NCBI GenBank assembly: GCA_964386565.1
Contig: CAYLRU010000020.1
Span: 1 to 51,571 of the forward strand
Length of the DNA: 51,571 nucleotides
Direction: 5' to 3'
DNA from: CAYLRU01 sp964386565
Lineage (GTDB): Bacteria > Desulfobacterota > Desulfobacteria > Desulfobacterales > UBA5616
Shown here: piece by piece, positions 1 through 8,037 of the stretch
How positions within the stretch are numbered: the first letter of the stretch is position 1
Layout of the letters: each line of letters begins with the position of its first letter
Position numbers and translations under genes: made by a program
The notes under the pieces: generated by a model
Seen by the model: only the letters and a program-made list of their open reading frames with translations
What the model was told of the DNA's origin: nothing
Database searches by the model: none

Positions 1-919
1 TTTTTACTTCATTAAACATGAAGTCCAGTGCCTTGTGTTTGGTAAATGTCTGAAGGCACTGCTGACGGAATTCCTGTTCCGATGCCTGTTCTTTTGCACA
101 GATAAATGCCCAAGGCAGAATAAGTGCGTCCTTTACAAGGTCGGCCACGTCAAAGACCAGCGCACCTCTGCGTGTTTTACCGTGCATCACTGCAAAACCA
201 TATGGAATACCAAGTACCCAGAGAGTTGTAGCGGCAAGGCCATACGCAAGGTAGTTGCCGTGATTCAGAAAAGCGTTTGCAGTATCTTCTGCATCACGAT
301 CACGCACGAACTTCTTATTTTGGGTCCGGCTGGCGGCGATTTTATACAACTTTTTTGTAAGTTGGGCTTCAATCTGAAAAAGATCAGCAACTCCATGGGT
401 ATTTTCAATTTTACTTAAAAAATTCTTAAGGACACTGGAAACATCCATATCATCCGCATAAAATCCTTGATTCTGAAGATCACGGTCTTTTGACCAGACA
501 TTTTCCAGGTAATGAATTCTTAACTGCTGAAAATGTTTGGCAACGTAAAATCGTTTTTCTTCGTCAAACCAGAATGACATCCATCCCTGAACATACTCAG
601 TGGGTCGATATTCATTCTGGGGCGAAAGCCATTCCACTTCACTTGCTGCAATAAGCGGGGTGCCACCGGTTCCACTAAACCCGATTAGAACCCCAGCGGA
701 CGCCAGCATGCGTACGGCTGCCTGTGTTATAGAGGTGCCCGTTGTCAGCAAAATTACTGTGGTATTTGCTATGGGAATATTCCAGTATTGATTTCCGGTT
801 TTTGCCTCGGTTAAAAAAACCACTCGCCCACCCTTGACCATCACCCGGCACTTTTCAAGGTAATAAATATTGGCGCGTTTTGAGTGTAAAATTGCTTTCA
901 AGTCGGTCAATTGATCCAT
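1..919 (-). CDS. cas1: Type I-F CRISPR-associated endonuclease Cas1 (partial, C-terminus beyond left edge)
   Basis: Cas1 is the integrase that, with Cas2/3 in type I-F systems, inserts new spacers into CRISPR arrays. Reading the reverse strand from the ATG at 919 gives 306 uninterrupted codons up to the window edge. The residues match the Cas1f family closely: LHSKRANIYYLEKCRV near the N-terminus, WNIPIANTT at 46-54, GTSITQAA at 61-68, EYRPTEY at 103-109, and the C-terminal core with HGKTRRG and VFDVADLVKD. Expected metal ligands are present at E184, H246, D257 and D260, so the protein looks active. The family is about 325 residues, so only about 20 are missing. GGAG lies 6 nt before the start. 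The rest of the operon (cas2/3, csy1-4) should lie to the left. No CRISPR repeat is visible upstream. Confidence 0.95.
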   Translation of the reverse strand, partial: MDQLTDLKAILHSKRANIYYLEKCRVMVKGGRVVFLTEAKTGNQYWNIPIANTTVILLTTGTSITQAAVRMLASAGVLIGFSGTGGTPLIAASEVEWLSPQNEYRPTEYVQGWMSFWFDEEKRFYVAKHFQQLRIHYLENVWSKDRDLQNQGFYADDMDVSSVLKNFLSKIENTHGVADLFQIEAQLTKKLYKIAASRTQNKKFVRDRDAEDTANAFLNHGNYLAYGLAATTLWVLGIPYGFAVMHGKTRRGALVFDVADLVKDALILPWAFICAKEQASEQEFRQQCLQTFTKHKALDFMFNEVK

Positions 920-948
920 ACATTTCTCCATTCAATTGTGTTAAAATT

Positions 949-975
949 ATTATAATAACATAATTTTAAAGTCAA
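949..975 (-). promoter_or_regulatory. Putative sigma-70 promoter of the cas operon
   Basis: On the reverse strand TTGACT (975-970) is followed after 15 nt by an exact TATAAT (954-949), or after 17 nt by TAATAA. The -10 box ends about 29 nt before the cas1 start codon, giving a short leader that contains the GGAG ribosome-binding site. Spacing of 15 is below the 17 optimum, and AT-rich sequence makes chance matches common, so this is a moderate call. Confidence 0.45.
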
Positions 976-1426
976 TAACGGAAAAGAACTATAGATATAA
1001 GGATACATTAACTATATTTATCAGTAAAACACATGCACACTATGTGGGGAAGGTATGACACTACAAAATATATACGTAATAAATTTGAAAATATGCCATA
1101 TACCATTTCTGGACGATGTATGGATAAATGGTTTGTTGTTAAATGGCCATCAGAATCTAAGGATTGAATTACAAATTTCTCGCAATATAAAAAACCGGAC
1201 TATTATAGGTACAAAACCGTGCCTCAAATCCTGACGGACTCGCATCTTTGGATCTATCTGGTTTGATTCAATTGAAATTGCATCCCTGGGCATAAACATC
1301 CTTGAGTTTTGCACAAACGGAAAGTATCATTTTTTGATTTTTTTGTTGATCGGTAATCCGGACTTTTGTTCGGAGGGAGCGGTCGACCAAACCATCTGCA
1401 GTGATCCGCAACCTGCGAAAATAGAA
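976..1426. other. AT-rich non-coding stretch between cas1 and the tRNA-Leu terminator
   Basis: About 450 bases with no credible gene. It has no 28-bp I-F-like CRISPR repeats and no integrase or insertion-sequence ends that I can see. An isolated TATAAT lies on the reverse strand near 1200-1206 without a good -35. The region separates the conserved secG/tRNA block from the CRISPR-Cas locus and is the likely edge of accessory DNA. Confidence 0.5.
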
Positions 1427-1454
1427 AAGCTGTAACCAATTAAGGTTACAGCTT
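1427..1454 (-). terminator. Rho-independent terminator after tRNA-Leu
   Basis: A perfect 11-bp inverted repeat, AAGCTGTAACC (1427-1437) and GGTTACAGCTT (1444-1454), has a 6-nt loop. Read on the reverse strand it follows the tRNA gene by 12 nt and is followed by TTTTCTATTTT. The forward side also ends in TTCTTTTA, so it could work in both directions. It closes the long kdsA-to-tRNA block. Confidence 0.85.
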
Positions 1455-1466
1455 CTTTTATGTAGG

Positions 1467-1552
1467 TGGTGCCGAAGGCCGGACTTGAACCGGCACGACC
1501 GTTGGTCACTACCCCCTCAAGATAGCGTGTCTACCAATTCCACCACTTCGGC
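1467..1552 (-). tRNA. tRNA-Leu (anticodon GAG)
   Basis: The reverse strand begins GCCGAAG and ends CTTCGGC-A-CCA, giving a perfect 7-bp acceptor stem with encoded CCA. The D-arm carries GGTAGAC. The anticodon stem-loop CTATC-TTGAGGG-GGTAG has anticodon GAG. There is a long class II variable arm and a T-arm with GGTTCAAGTCC. Length is 86 nt. It lies just downstream of secG, the same linkage as secG-leuU in Escherichia coli. Confidence 0.97.
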
Positions 1553-1578
1553 AACTAAAAATGTAATTGCGATTTATG

Positions 1579-1923
1579 CTACTCGGTCTGGGCCGGCTGG
1601 TCCGCAGGCGCTTCAACCGGTGCAGGTACTCCCTGGCTTTCCGGCATGGTTTCTTCAACCGGTGCGACTTCCATCATAACGGAATTGACGGTCTTCCGGG
1701 TGGATATGTAGGCAAGGGTCAGCGATGTCAACATGAAGATGACGGCAATCGCCGTGGTTGCCTTGCCAAAAAATGTTCCCGCCCCCGAACTGCCGAACAA
1801 GGTTTGGCTGGCACCTCCTCCGAACGCCGCCCCCATGTCCGCGCCTTTGCCGGTTTGCAGCAAAACAATCATGATCAGGCCGATACAGGCAATAACATGT
1901 ATGATAATCAGTAAAACAGCCAT
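1579..1923 (-). CDS. secG: Preprotein translocase subunit SecG
   Basis: SecG is the small membrane subunit of the SecYEG channel that assists SecA-driven export. The 114-residue product has a first membrane helix (VLLIIIHVIACIGLIMIVLL), the family loop LLQTGKGADMGAAFGGGASQTLFGSSGAGTF with its Gly-rich signature, a second helix (AIAVIFMLTSLTLAYIS), and a Pro/Glu-rich tail common in SecG. The ATG at 1923 is chosen because it starts directly at the first helix; a longer frame to 2010 would run back into tpiA. The gene follows tpiA by 13 nt and precedes the tRNA-Leu gene, so it is probably co-transcribed with both. Confidence 0.95.
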   Translation of the reverse strand: MAVLLIIIHVIACIGLIMIVLLQTGKGADMGAAFGGGASQTLFGSSGAGTFFGKATTAIAVIFMLTSLTLAYISTRKTVNSVMMEVAPVEETMPESQGVPAPVEAPADQPAQTE

Positions 1924-1936
1924 AGAATTTATCAGT

Positions 1937-2695
1937 CTATTTATAGTGAACGATTGCGCTGAATGTTTCCGCATCCAGACTCGCACCGCCGACAAGCGCA
2001 CCGTCGACATCCGGCATATCCATCAACTCCTTGATATTGCCGGGTTTTACACTACCACCGTATAATATGCGAACGCCTTCTGCAAATGGTTCGTCATACC
2101 TTTCTTTTAAAAGATTTCGCAGGAATCGATGGACTTCCTGAGCCTGTTCCCGTGTTGCGGTTTTTCCGGTACCGATGGCCCAAACCGGCTCATAAGCGAT
2201 AATCAATTCCGCCATATCATTTAAAAAGAGACCTTTTAAACCTTTTTGGATCTGTTTGTCAAGCACAGAAAATGTTTCTTCGGCATCTCTTTCTTTTTCC
2301 GTTTCTCCCACGCAAAAAACAGGTATCAAACCATGCTCAGCAGCGGCCCTGATTTTTTTATTGACGGATTCATCGGTTTCACTAAAATATTGCCGTCTTT
2401 CAGAATGGCCGATTATCACGTAGCTGCACCCGACGGATACCAGCATGGGAGGCGATATTTCTCCTGTATAAGCCCCTGCCTTTTCCCAGAAAAGATTTTG
2501 CGCACCCAGAGAAACATGGGTGTTGGCTACTATCCTGGATACTGCCGGAAGCGCAATATACGGTGGCGCGATCATGATATCCACGTCTTTTATGTCGGCT
2601 GTCAGACGAACCAGTTCGCCTGCCGTCATTTCAGCTTCCGAGCAGGTTTTGTGCATTTTCCAGTTGCCTGCAATGAGCGGTCTTCGATTATGCAT
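1937..2695 (-). CDS. tpiA: Triose-phosphate isomerase
   Basis: TpiA interconverts dihydroxyacetone phosphate and glyceraldehyde 3-phosphate in the cytoplasm. The 252-residue protein has the usual TIM length, with all catalytic residues visible: N11 and K13 in AGNWKMH, H97 in IIGHSERR, and E169 in AYEPVWAIGTG. The phosphate loop YGGSVKPGN and the C-terminal GALVGGASL are also present. GAGGGTG lies 7 nt before the ATG. It lies 14 nt downstream of gap and 13 nt upstream of secG, a gap-tpiA-secG order common in bacteria. Confidence 0.98.
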   Translation of the reverse strand: MHNRRPLIAGNWKMHKTCSEAEMTAGELVRLTADIKDVDIMIAPPYIALPAVSRIVANTHVSLGAQNLFWEKAGAYTGEISPPMLVSVGCSYVIIGHSERRQYFSETDESVNKKIRAAAEHGLIPVFCVGETEKERDAEETFSVLDKQIQKGLKGLFLNDMAELIIAYEPVWAIGTGKTATREQAQEVHRFLRNLLKERYDEPFAEGVRILYGGSVKPGNIKELMDMPDVDGALVGGASLDAETFSAIVHYK

Positions 2696-2709
2696 GATGT
2701 TTCACCCTC

Positions 2710-3717
2710 TTAAAGCTGAGCGCCGATCATGGCGGCAAGATCGGCCATTCGGCTTGAATATCCGACTTCATTATCATACCATGCCAGCACCTTGACCATG
2801 TTATCCACAACATAGGTGATGGGACCGTCCACAACGGATGACAGCGTACACCCGTTAAAGTCGGATGAGACCAATAGTTCATCGCTGTATCCTAAAATAC
2901 CGGCCAGGGATTCTTTGGAGGCTGCGTTCAGCGCTTCATTAACATCGGACGCCGTGATTCCGGTCCTGTCCACCGAGACCACCAGATCCACTAGCGATAC
3001 ATTGGGTGTCGGCACGCGGACAGCAAGCCCGTTGAGCTTGTTGGTCAATTCGGGCAGAACAAGAGAGACCGCTTTGGCCGCTCCTGTTGATGTGGGAACA
3101 ATGGAAAGGGCCGCAGCCCTTGAACGCCTTAAATCCTTATGCGGAAAATCCAGAAGCCGCTGATCGCCTGTGTAAGAATGAATGGTTGTCATCAAACCCG
3201 CCCGAATACCGAAATTTTCCAGCAGGACCTTGGCAACCGGTGCCAGGCAATTTGTGGTGCAGGATGCATTGGATATGACATGGTGGTTTATCGGATCGTA
3301 TTGGTTTGAGTTGACCCCCATAACAATGGTAATGTCCGGATCTTTTGCCGGGGCGGAAATGATGACCTTTCTGGCGCCGGCGGTGAGATGCCCGGACGCA
3401 CTTGCCATATCTCTGAATAAACCGGTGCACTCCGCCACGATATCCACGCCCAGATCATTCCATGGGATATCGACGGGTTCTTTTACCATTGTTACGGCCA
3501 CAGGCTTTCCCGCAACCTTGATGGAATCGTTTTCCAGAGTGATTTCCGTATCAAGCTTTCCATGAACGGAATCATACCTTAAAAGATGGGCCATTGTGGA
3601 CGGGTCGGAAAGATCGTTTATCGCAACGATTTCGATTTCAGGATGTTTTAATGCCGCCCTGAACAGCATGCGTCCAATTCTTCCAAATCCGTTAATACCG
3701 ACTTTTACACTCATCAT
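2710..3717 (-). CDS. gap: Glyceraldehyde-3-phosphate dehydrogenase, type I
   Basis: This enzyme oxidises glyceraldehyde 3-phosphate to 1,3-bisphosphoglycerate with phosphate and NAD. The 335-residue product has the Rossmann motif GINGFGRIGR, an acidic residue in INDLSD that favours NAD, the active-site motif SNASCTTNC with the nucleophile C153, and the general base H180 in TTIHSYTGDQ. There are two adjacent ATG codons (3717 and 3714); AGGA abuts the first and fits the second slightly better. A 90-nt gap without obvious signals separates it from the upstream PTS gene. It is probably co-transcribed with tpiA and secG. Confidence 0.98.
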   Translation of the reverse strand: MMSVKVGINGFGRIGRMLFRAALKHPEIEIVAINDLSDPSTMAHLLRYDSVHGKLDTEITLENDSIKVAGKPVAVTMVKEPVDIPWNDLGVDIVAECTGLFRDMASASGHLTAGARKVIISAPAKDPDITIVMGVNSNQYDPINHHVISNASCTTNCLAPVAKVLLENFGIRAGLMTTIHSYTGDQRLLDFPHKDLRRSRAAALSIVPTSTGAAKAVSLVLPELTNKLNGLAVRVPTPNVSLVDLVVSVDRTGITASDVNEALNAASKESLAGILGYSDELLVSSDFNGCTLSSVVDGPITYVVDNMVKVLAWYDNEVGYSSRMADLAAMIGAQL

Positions 3718-3807
3718 TCCTGTCCTGTTAAAAACAACAACGGGTTAAATAAAGGATGCTTCACCGGAATAAAAACATAAATCAGATGACATGCAAGCGG
3801 CGTTGCG

Positions 3808-4224
3808 CTACACGTCTCGTTTGTTTCCCTTTAAGATACTGCTTGCAAGTGAAATGCTTCGTTTGCCGAATTTTTCCAGACTTGCCGCCAGTTTCGGCAA
3901 ATCCATCTTTTCACGGGAATCAACCGCCTTGAACAATATCGGCAAATTGACCCCGGATATCACATCCACACGTCCCTCTTCCAGAAAAGAGTAACTCAGA
4001 TTTGAAGGTGTTCCGCCGAACATATCCGTTAAGATAAGAACCCCGTCATTCTGGTCCACCTTTTTAATGCCTTCTTCGATTTTGTTGCGAAGAACGTCTG
4101 CATTTTCTTTGATGTCTACCGAAACGGAAACCATTGATTCGGGCGGCGCTCCCACAATGGATGAAACAGCCTCAATAAGGGCATCTCCCAGCCGATTATG
4201 TGTGACGATGACAATTCCTATCAT
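3808..4224 (-). CDS. PTS sugar transporter subunit IIA, mannose/sorbose family
   Basis: This is a single-domain EIIA of the mannose family (138 residues). The phosphorylated histidine is H9 in VIVTHNRLGD, and the conserved DMFGGTPSN loop lies near residue 70. There is no EIIB, EIIC or EIID gene alongside, so it is unlikely to be a sugar importer on its own. Together with ptsN and rapZ upstream it suggests a regulatory phosphorelay, as seen in other Desulfobacterota. HPr and enzyme I are not in the window. AAGGTAG lies 3-4 nt before the ATG. A dispersed repeat separates it from rapZ. Confidence 0.9.
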   Translation of the reverse strand: MIGIVIVTHNRLGDALIEAVSSIVGAPPESMVSVSVDIKENADVLRNKIEEGIKKVDQNDGVLILTDMFGGTPSNLSYSFLEEGRVDVISGVNLPILFKAVDSREKMDLPKLAASLEKFGKRSISLASSILKGNKRDV

Positions 4225-4527
4225 TGGCTACCTTCTTGTGCGTATTTTGCACATCGGAATTCGTAAAAAGTCCAATTATCCCGTTTTAAGTGTTAAGATC
4301 AAAAAATAATAATAAAATACACCGTACTTAAAACTTGAAATTCTCGGAAAAAGTTGTTTTCCGAATTGTTACGGAACCATCATAACCCCCGATATCGAAT
4401 CTTTTCTTTCAGAGAAGGAACAAAAATAAACACAGCCCATAATCAATTCAAGATAAAAAGTAAACCTAAAAAAGATGAAAATCATTATAATTCACCCATT
4501 GGTAACGGAACCGATGTTGTCATGGTA
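4225..4527. other. Intergenic spacer rapZ-EIIA containing a dispersed repeat
   Basis: About 300 bases without a gene. The half nearest the EIIA gene is repeat copy D (4253-4376). The remaining 4377-4527 is AT-rich and shows no clear promoter or terminator. GTTACGGAACC and GTAACGGAACC occur near 4368 and 4501 and may be chance. Confidence 0.5.
4253..4376 (-). repeat. Dispersed intergenic repeat, copy D
   Basis: This copy is inverted relative to copies A and B. It shares GTTTTAAGTGTTAAGAT and AATAAAATAC with copy E, and CGTAAAAAGTC and GTTTTCCGA with the reverse complement of copy A. It lies between rapZ and the EIIA gene within a run of same-strand genes, so it would be transcribed inside the operon mRNA. 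Confidence 0.75.
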
Positions 4528-5385
4528 TCAGATATCACGATGAGACAGGTTGACGGATTTTCCCGCTTTGCGTAAATGCTCGGTTATAAAATGTGAAATG
4601 GTTACGGAACGGTGTTGCCCGCCGGTGCATCCCACACCAATGGTTAAATAAGATTTTCCCTCTTTTTCATATAAGGGTATCAAATAGTCAAGCAAGTCTG
4701 AAAATTTAGCCAAAAACTGCTGTGTATCGTCGTTTTTTAAGATAAAATCCTTTATGGCCTTTGATTCCCCGGTTAAATCCTTTAATTCCGGATCAAAATA
4801 CGGATTTATTAAAAACCGTACATCCATGATAAGATCGGCGTTTAACGGGATCCCGTTTTTGAACCCGAAAGAGACGATGTTGATTTGCATGGCAGAACCG
4901 GACAGGCTTTGTTGTGCGATGTCGAGAATAAAGGATTTTAGATCGTGAACCGTGTAACCGGACGTATTAATGACGGTATCTGCCTCATTTCTTAAATCTT
5001 TAAGAAGTTCTTTTTCGAAAGCTATGGCATCGGTAAGACGCTTATCCTGGGCCAGCGGGTGTTGCCGCCTTGTCTGTGAATATCGTTTTATCAGAACGTC
5101 CTTATCCGCTTCAAGGAAAAGGACATTAAATCGATATCCGTTTTTTCGAAGGGACTCGAATATGCCCTTGTATTTTGTAATAAATCCCTTTTCACGGAGG
5201 TCCATCACAAAAGCAATTCCGGTAAATTCGGAATTGCTTTCAATGGGCAGTTCTAAAAACTTGGGAAGCAGGTCAACCGGCATGTTGTCAACGCAGTAGT
5301 AACCGGCGTCTTCAAAGGATGCAATCGCCGTGCTTTTCCCGGACCCGGACAAGCCGGTAATGATTGTAATTTTAAGATTTTTCAC
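4528..5385 (-). CDS. rapZ: RNase adapter protein RapZ (nucleotide-binding, YvcJ family)
   Basis: RapZ-family proteins bind nucleotides and, in enterobacteria, guide RNase E to small RNAs that control glucosamine-6-phosphate synthase. The 285-residue product has an N-terminal P-loop GLSGSGKS at 11-18, CVDNMP near 31-36, the family stretch RRQHPL, and the C-terminal domain signature VGCTGGQHRSV. Length matches the family. It lies 19 nt downstream of ptsN, the usual rpoN-hpf-ptsN-rapZ order. Whether it binds RNA or GlcN6P in this lineage cannot be seen from sequence. Confidence 0.93.
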   Translation of the reverse strand: MKNLKITIITGLSGSGKSTAIASFEDAGYYCVDNMPVDLLPKFLELPIESNSEFTGIAFVMDLREKGFITKYKGIFESLRKNGYRFNVLFLEADKDVLIKRYSQTRRQHPLAQDKRLTDAIAFEKELLKDLRNEADTVINTSGYTVHDLKSFILDIAQQSLSGSAMQINIVSFGFKNGIPLNADLIMDVRFLINPYFDPELKDLTGESKAIKDFILKNDDTQQFLAKFSDLLDYLIPLYEKEGKSYLTIGVGCTGGQHRSVTISHFITEHLRKAGKSVNLSHRDI

Positions 5386-5404
5386 GTTGAATGATCAACC
5401 GGCA

Positions 5405-5863
5405 TCAAAAATCTTCGTCAATCTCCTTTATAATAGAATATATTTCATCTGGGGTGCCGGCATCCATCAATTTTTCTTTGAAAAGATCGTTTTTTAAAAT
5501 TCTTGAAATTCTGGCCAACAGTTTCAGATGCAATCCGGTTGAGTTTTCAGGGGTGATCAGCAAAAAGAAAATATGGGTTGGACGTCCGTCCATGGATTCA
5601 AAGTCAACCCCTTTTTTACTCAAACCGAACCCGAGGACCAGTTCATCAAGATCTTTCAGTTTTCCATGGGGGATGCCGATTCCGCCGCCAATACCGGTAC
5701 TTCCCAACCGTTCCCTGTCCATCAGTACCTTTACGAGTGTTTCCTTGTTGATTCGGGCGATTTGTGCAACCGGTTCTGTCAATTCTTCAAGAATGCCTTT
5801 TTTATCTTTGGATTTCAGATCGGCGAGAATCGCTTCCTTTTGTAATAAATCTAGAATTTTCAT
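5405..5863 (-). CDS. ptsN: PTS nitrogen-regulatory protein EIIA(Ntr)
   Basis: EIIA(Ntr) is a phosphorylatable regulator linking nitrogen and carbon status to targets such as potassium transport and sigma-54 related functions. The 152-residue protein has the active histidine H66 in GIGGGIGIPHGK and the C-terminal LHLKLLARISRIL segment typical of the fructose/Ntr EIIA fold. It follows hpf by 50 nt and precedes rapZ by 19 nt. EI(Ntr) and NPr are not in the window, so the phosphoryl donor is unknown. Confidence 0.94.
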   Translation of the reverse strand: MKILDLLQKEAILADLKSKDKKGILEELTEPVAQIARINKETLVKVLMDRERLGSTGIGGGIGIPHGKLKDLDELVLGFGLSKKGVDFESMDGRPTHIFFLLITPENSTGLHLKLLARISRILKNDLFKEKLMDAGTPDEIYSIIKEIDEDF

Positions 5864-5913
5864 GTCATGTCCACACGAATTGCATCTGCATAAACAAACA
5901 ACCGTTCAATGGG

Positions 5914-6444
5914 TCAACCGTTTGGTTGAATCAGTCCTAAATCGCCATTTTTTTTCCGGTACAGCACATTTACCCGGTCTGTTTTTGCATTGGTAAAGAC
6001 TAAAAAGTTATTTGTGGTAAGATCCATCTGCAGGATGGCTTCATCGATATCCATAGGTTTATATTCAATGTTTTCAATGGTAAGATTCGTTACCTGTTCA
6101 TCATCCCCCCGGTTTAATCCCTCGATGACCGCGGTCTTGGCTTTACCCTTACCGCTGCGGTGCCCCCTGTTTTTCTGTTTGTTTTTTTTGATCTGCTTTT
6201 CAAGTTTATCCAGTGTCATGTCAATGGCTGAATACATGTCGTTGGTTTCTTCCTTGCCGATAATATTCAGCCGGTCTCCTATAATATTAATTTCCGCAAT
6301 ATGCCTGAATTTCTCCACTGAAAGAACCACATTGGCTTCAGCCGGGTTATAGAGATACTTGTCGAATCGATCCAGTTTGTCTTTAACATACGATTTCAGG
6401 TTCTCGGACGGGTCAAGATTTTTAAACGTTACACTTGTTTGCAT
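5914..6444 (-). CDS. hpf: Ribosome hibernation promoting factor, long form
   Basis: HPF binds the 30S subunit in slow growth and promotes inactive 100S ribosome dimers. The 176-residue product has both an N-terminal S30AE domain (about 1-95, with LKSYVKDKLDRFDKY and AEINI) and a C-terminal dimerisation domain (about 120-176, ending DEAILQMDLTTNNFLVF and then RVNVLYRKKNGDLGLIQP). It is therefore the long form, not the short HPF of gammaproteobacteria. GGGAGG lies 8 nt before the ATG. Repeat copy A sits between it and rpoN. Confidence 0.95.
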   Translation of the reverse strand: MQTSVTFKNLDPSENLKSYVKDKLDRFDKYLYNPAEANVVLSVEKFRHIAEINIIGDRLNIIGKEETNDMYSAIDMTLDKLEKQIKKNKQKNRGHRSGKGKAKTAVIEGLNRGDDEQVTNLTIENIEYKPMDIDEAILQMDLTTNNFLVFTNAKTDRVNVLYRKKNGDLGLIQPNG

Positions 6445-6471
6445 TAAAGAAGCCTCCCTGAAATTGTTAGT

Positions 6472-6586
6472 CTCTTAAAAAGTCGGAAAACGATTTTTCA
6501 AGAGAGTTTTAAGTATCCGGTATTTTATTATTTTTTTCAACCTTAACGCTCAAAACGGGATGAATTCGGCTTTTTACGAGTTCATC
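6472..6586 (+). repeat. Dispersed intergenic repeat, copy A
   Basis: This is the best-defined copy. It starts with an imperfect hairpin (CTCTTAAAAAGTCG ... CGATTTTTCAAGAG) and has an AT-rich middle with GGTATTTTATTATTTTTTTC. It ends with a second hairpin, GATGAATTCG-N8-CGAGTTCATC, whose last bases overlap the rpoN stop codon. It lies in the rpoN-hpf spacer. The opposite ends and middle are shared with copies B, C, D and E. Confidence 0.8.
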
Positions 6587-8033
6587 AGAATTGTTTCCTT
6601 TTATTTGAGGACAAAATTTTCATCATTTCACGATATTTTGCAACCGTTCTTCTGGCAATGTTGATGTCTAAATCCTGTTTTAAGATTTTTGAAATTTTCT
6701 CGTCGCTAAGGGGTTTTTTCGGGTTTTCCCCATCGATCAACTGTTTTATTTTGTTCTGAACGCTGGCGGATGAAACCGATTCCCCCACAAAGCATTTAAT
6801 AGAGCTATTGAAGAAATATTTCAATTCAAAAATTCCCTGGGGCGTGTGAGCATATTTGTTCGTGGTCACTCTGCTTATGGTTGATTCATGCATGCCGATG
6901 TCTTCTGCCACGTCTCTTAATATCATGGGCTTCAAATATTCCACGCCTTTTTCAAAAAAATCTCTCTGGAACTTCAATATGCTTTCCATTACTTTATAAA
7001 TCGTTTTTTGGCGCTGGTGGATACTTCGGATGAGCCAGGCGGCCGAGCGCATTTTATCCTGAAGGTAGGTTTTAACATTATCCTGGATCACTTCATTTCT
7101 TTTAACGGCATTTTTATAATAGGAATTGATCTGGAGCTTGGGCATACCGTCTTCGTTGAGCATGATGACGAATTCATCCTCAAATTTATACACATAAATA
7201 TCCGGGATAATATAATGGGGTTCATCATCACTGAACTCCCTGCCGGGTTTGGGTTCAAAGTCTTTTATGATATTGACGGCCTTTATTACGTCATCAATGC
7301 TGATTTTTAATGCCCTGGTAATGGCTTTATAGTTTTTGTTTTCAAGATGTTTCAGGTGATGGGTGATGATACGGGTGACGATTGAATTTTCCAGGTTGAA
7401 CCGGGCGGCCTGAATCAGCAGGCACTCCTTGAGATCACGGGCGCATACGCCGATGGGATCAAAGGTCTGCATCTGTTTTAAAACGGTTTCAACGGTCTCG
7501 GGATCTGCTTCACTGGCCTCAACGAGTTCTTCAAAAGAAATGTCCAGGTATCCGTCGTTATTTAAATTCCCGATAATGATGCTGCCGATCTTTTTCTCAA
7601 GGGGAGACGGGCCTGTCATCAGCAGTTGCCAAAGCAGATGGTCTTTTAAGGATTCCTTTTTGGTTAAAAAGGATTCGTAACTGGGGATTTCTCTTTTTTC
7701 GGTTTCAAAATTGATTCTGCCGGGGGAATTGTACTCGTCCAGATAATTGGTCCAGTCCACATGGTCTTCATGTATCTTGTCGCCAATGGTGACTTCCGTC
7801 ATTATTGACGGTTCGGAAGGGATTTCGGAATCCGGTGTTGAAAGGTCTTCCTGCTTGTTGTCGTCGGGTGTTTCAGGGGATTCTTCAAGGGCCGGATTTT
7901 GTTCGAGTTCCTGGTGAATGGTCTCCATCAATTCCAGCCGGGACATTTGGAGCAGCTTGATGGCCATCTGCAGTTGCGGCGTCATGACCAGTTGCTGGGA
8001 TAGTTTTAATTGCTGTCTTAATCCTAATGCCAT
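6585..8033 (-). CDS. rpoN: RNA polymerase sigma-54 factor RpoN
   Basis: Sigma-54 directs RNA polymerase to -24/-12 promoters and needs an ATP-dependent activator. The 482-residue protein starts with the Q-rich region I (LRQQLKLSQQLVMTPQLQ), has an acidic region II around 55-85, a core-binding region, a helix-turn-helix (DVAEDIGMHESTISRVT), and the RpoN box ARRTVAKYREMM near the C-terminus. The ATG at 8033 is chosen because region I starts there; an upstream in-frame extension would overlap lptB. Order lptB-rpoN-hpf-ptsN-rapZ is the classic rpoN operon. Only 4 nt separate it from lptB. Confidence 0.97.
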   Translation of the reverse strand: MALGLRQQLKLSQQLVMTPQLQMAIKLLQMSRLELMETIHQELEQNPALEESPETPDDNKQEDLSTPDSEIPSEPSIMTEVTIGDKIHEDHVDWTNYLDEYNSPGRINFETEKREIPSYESFLTKKESLKDHLLWQLLMTGPSPLEKKIGSIIIGNLNNDGYLDISFEELVEASEADPETVETVLKQMQTFDPIGVCARDLKECLLIQAARFNLENSIVTRIITHHLKHLENKNYKAITRALKISIDDVIKAVNIIKDFEPKPGREFSDDEPHYIIPDIYVYKFEDEFVIMLNEDGMPKLQINSYYKNAVKRNEVIQDNVKTYLQDKMRSAAWLIRSIHQRQKTIYKVMESILKFQRDFFEKGVEYLKPMILRDVAEDIGMHESTISRVTTNKYAHTPQGIFELKYFFNSSIKCFVGESVSSASVQNKIKQLIDGENPKKPLSDEKISKILKQDLDINIARRTVAKYREMMKILSSNKRKQF

Positions 8034-8037
8034 AATA

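Noticed and set aside
35..791. Forward-strand open frames at 35-418 and 600-791
   Set aside because: They are antisense to cas1, whose reverse-strand product matches a known family over its whole visible length.
1199..1206. Exact TATAAT on the reverse strand as a second cas promoter
   Set aside because: No acceptable -35 at 15-19 nt, and it would leave a leader of about 280 nt, whereas a better candidate lies next to cas1.
920..1426. A CRISPR array next to cas1
   Set aside because: I looked for 28-bp I-F-like repeats and for any regularly spaced repeat; none is present in this stretch.
1254..1509. Small reverse-strand frames across the tRNA and its terminator
   Set aside because: They read through the tRNA-Leu gene and terminator; the peptide is the usual artefact of translating a tRNA.
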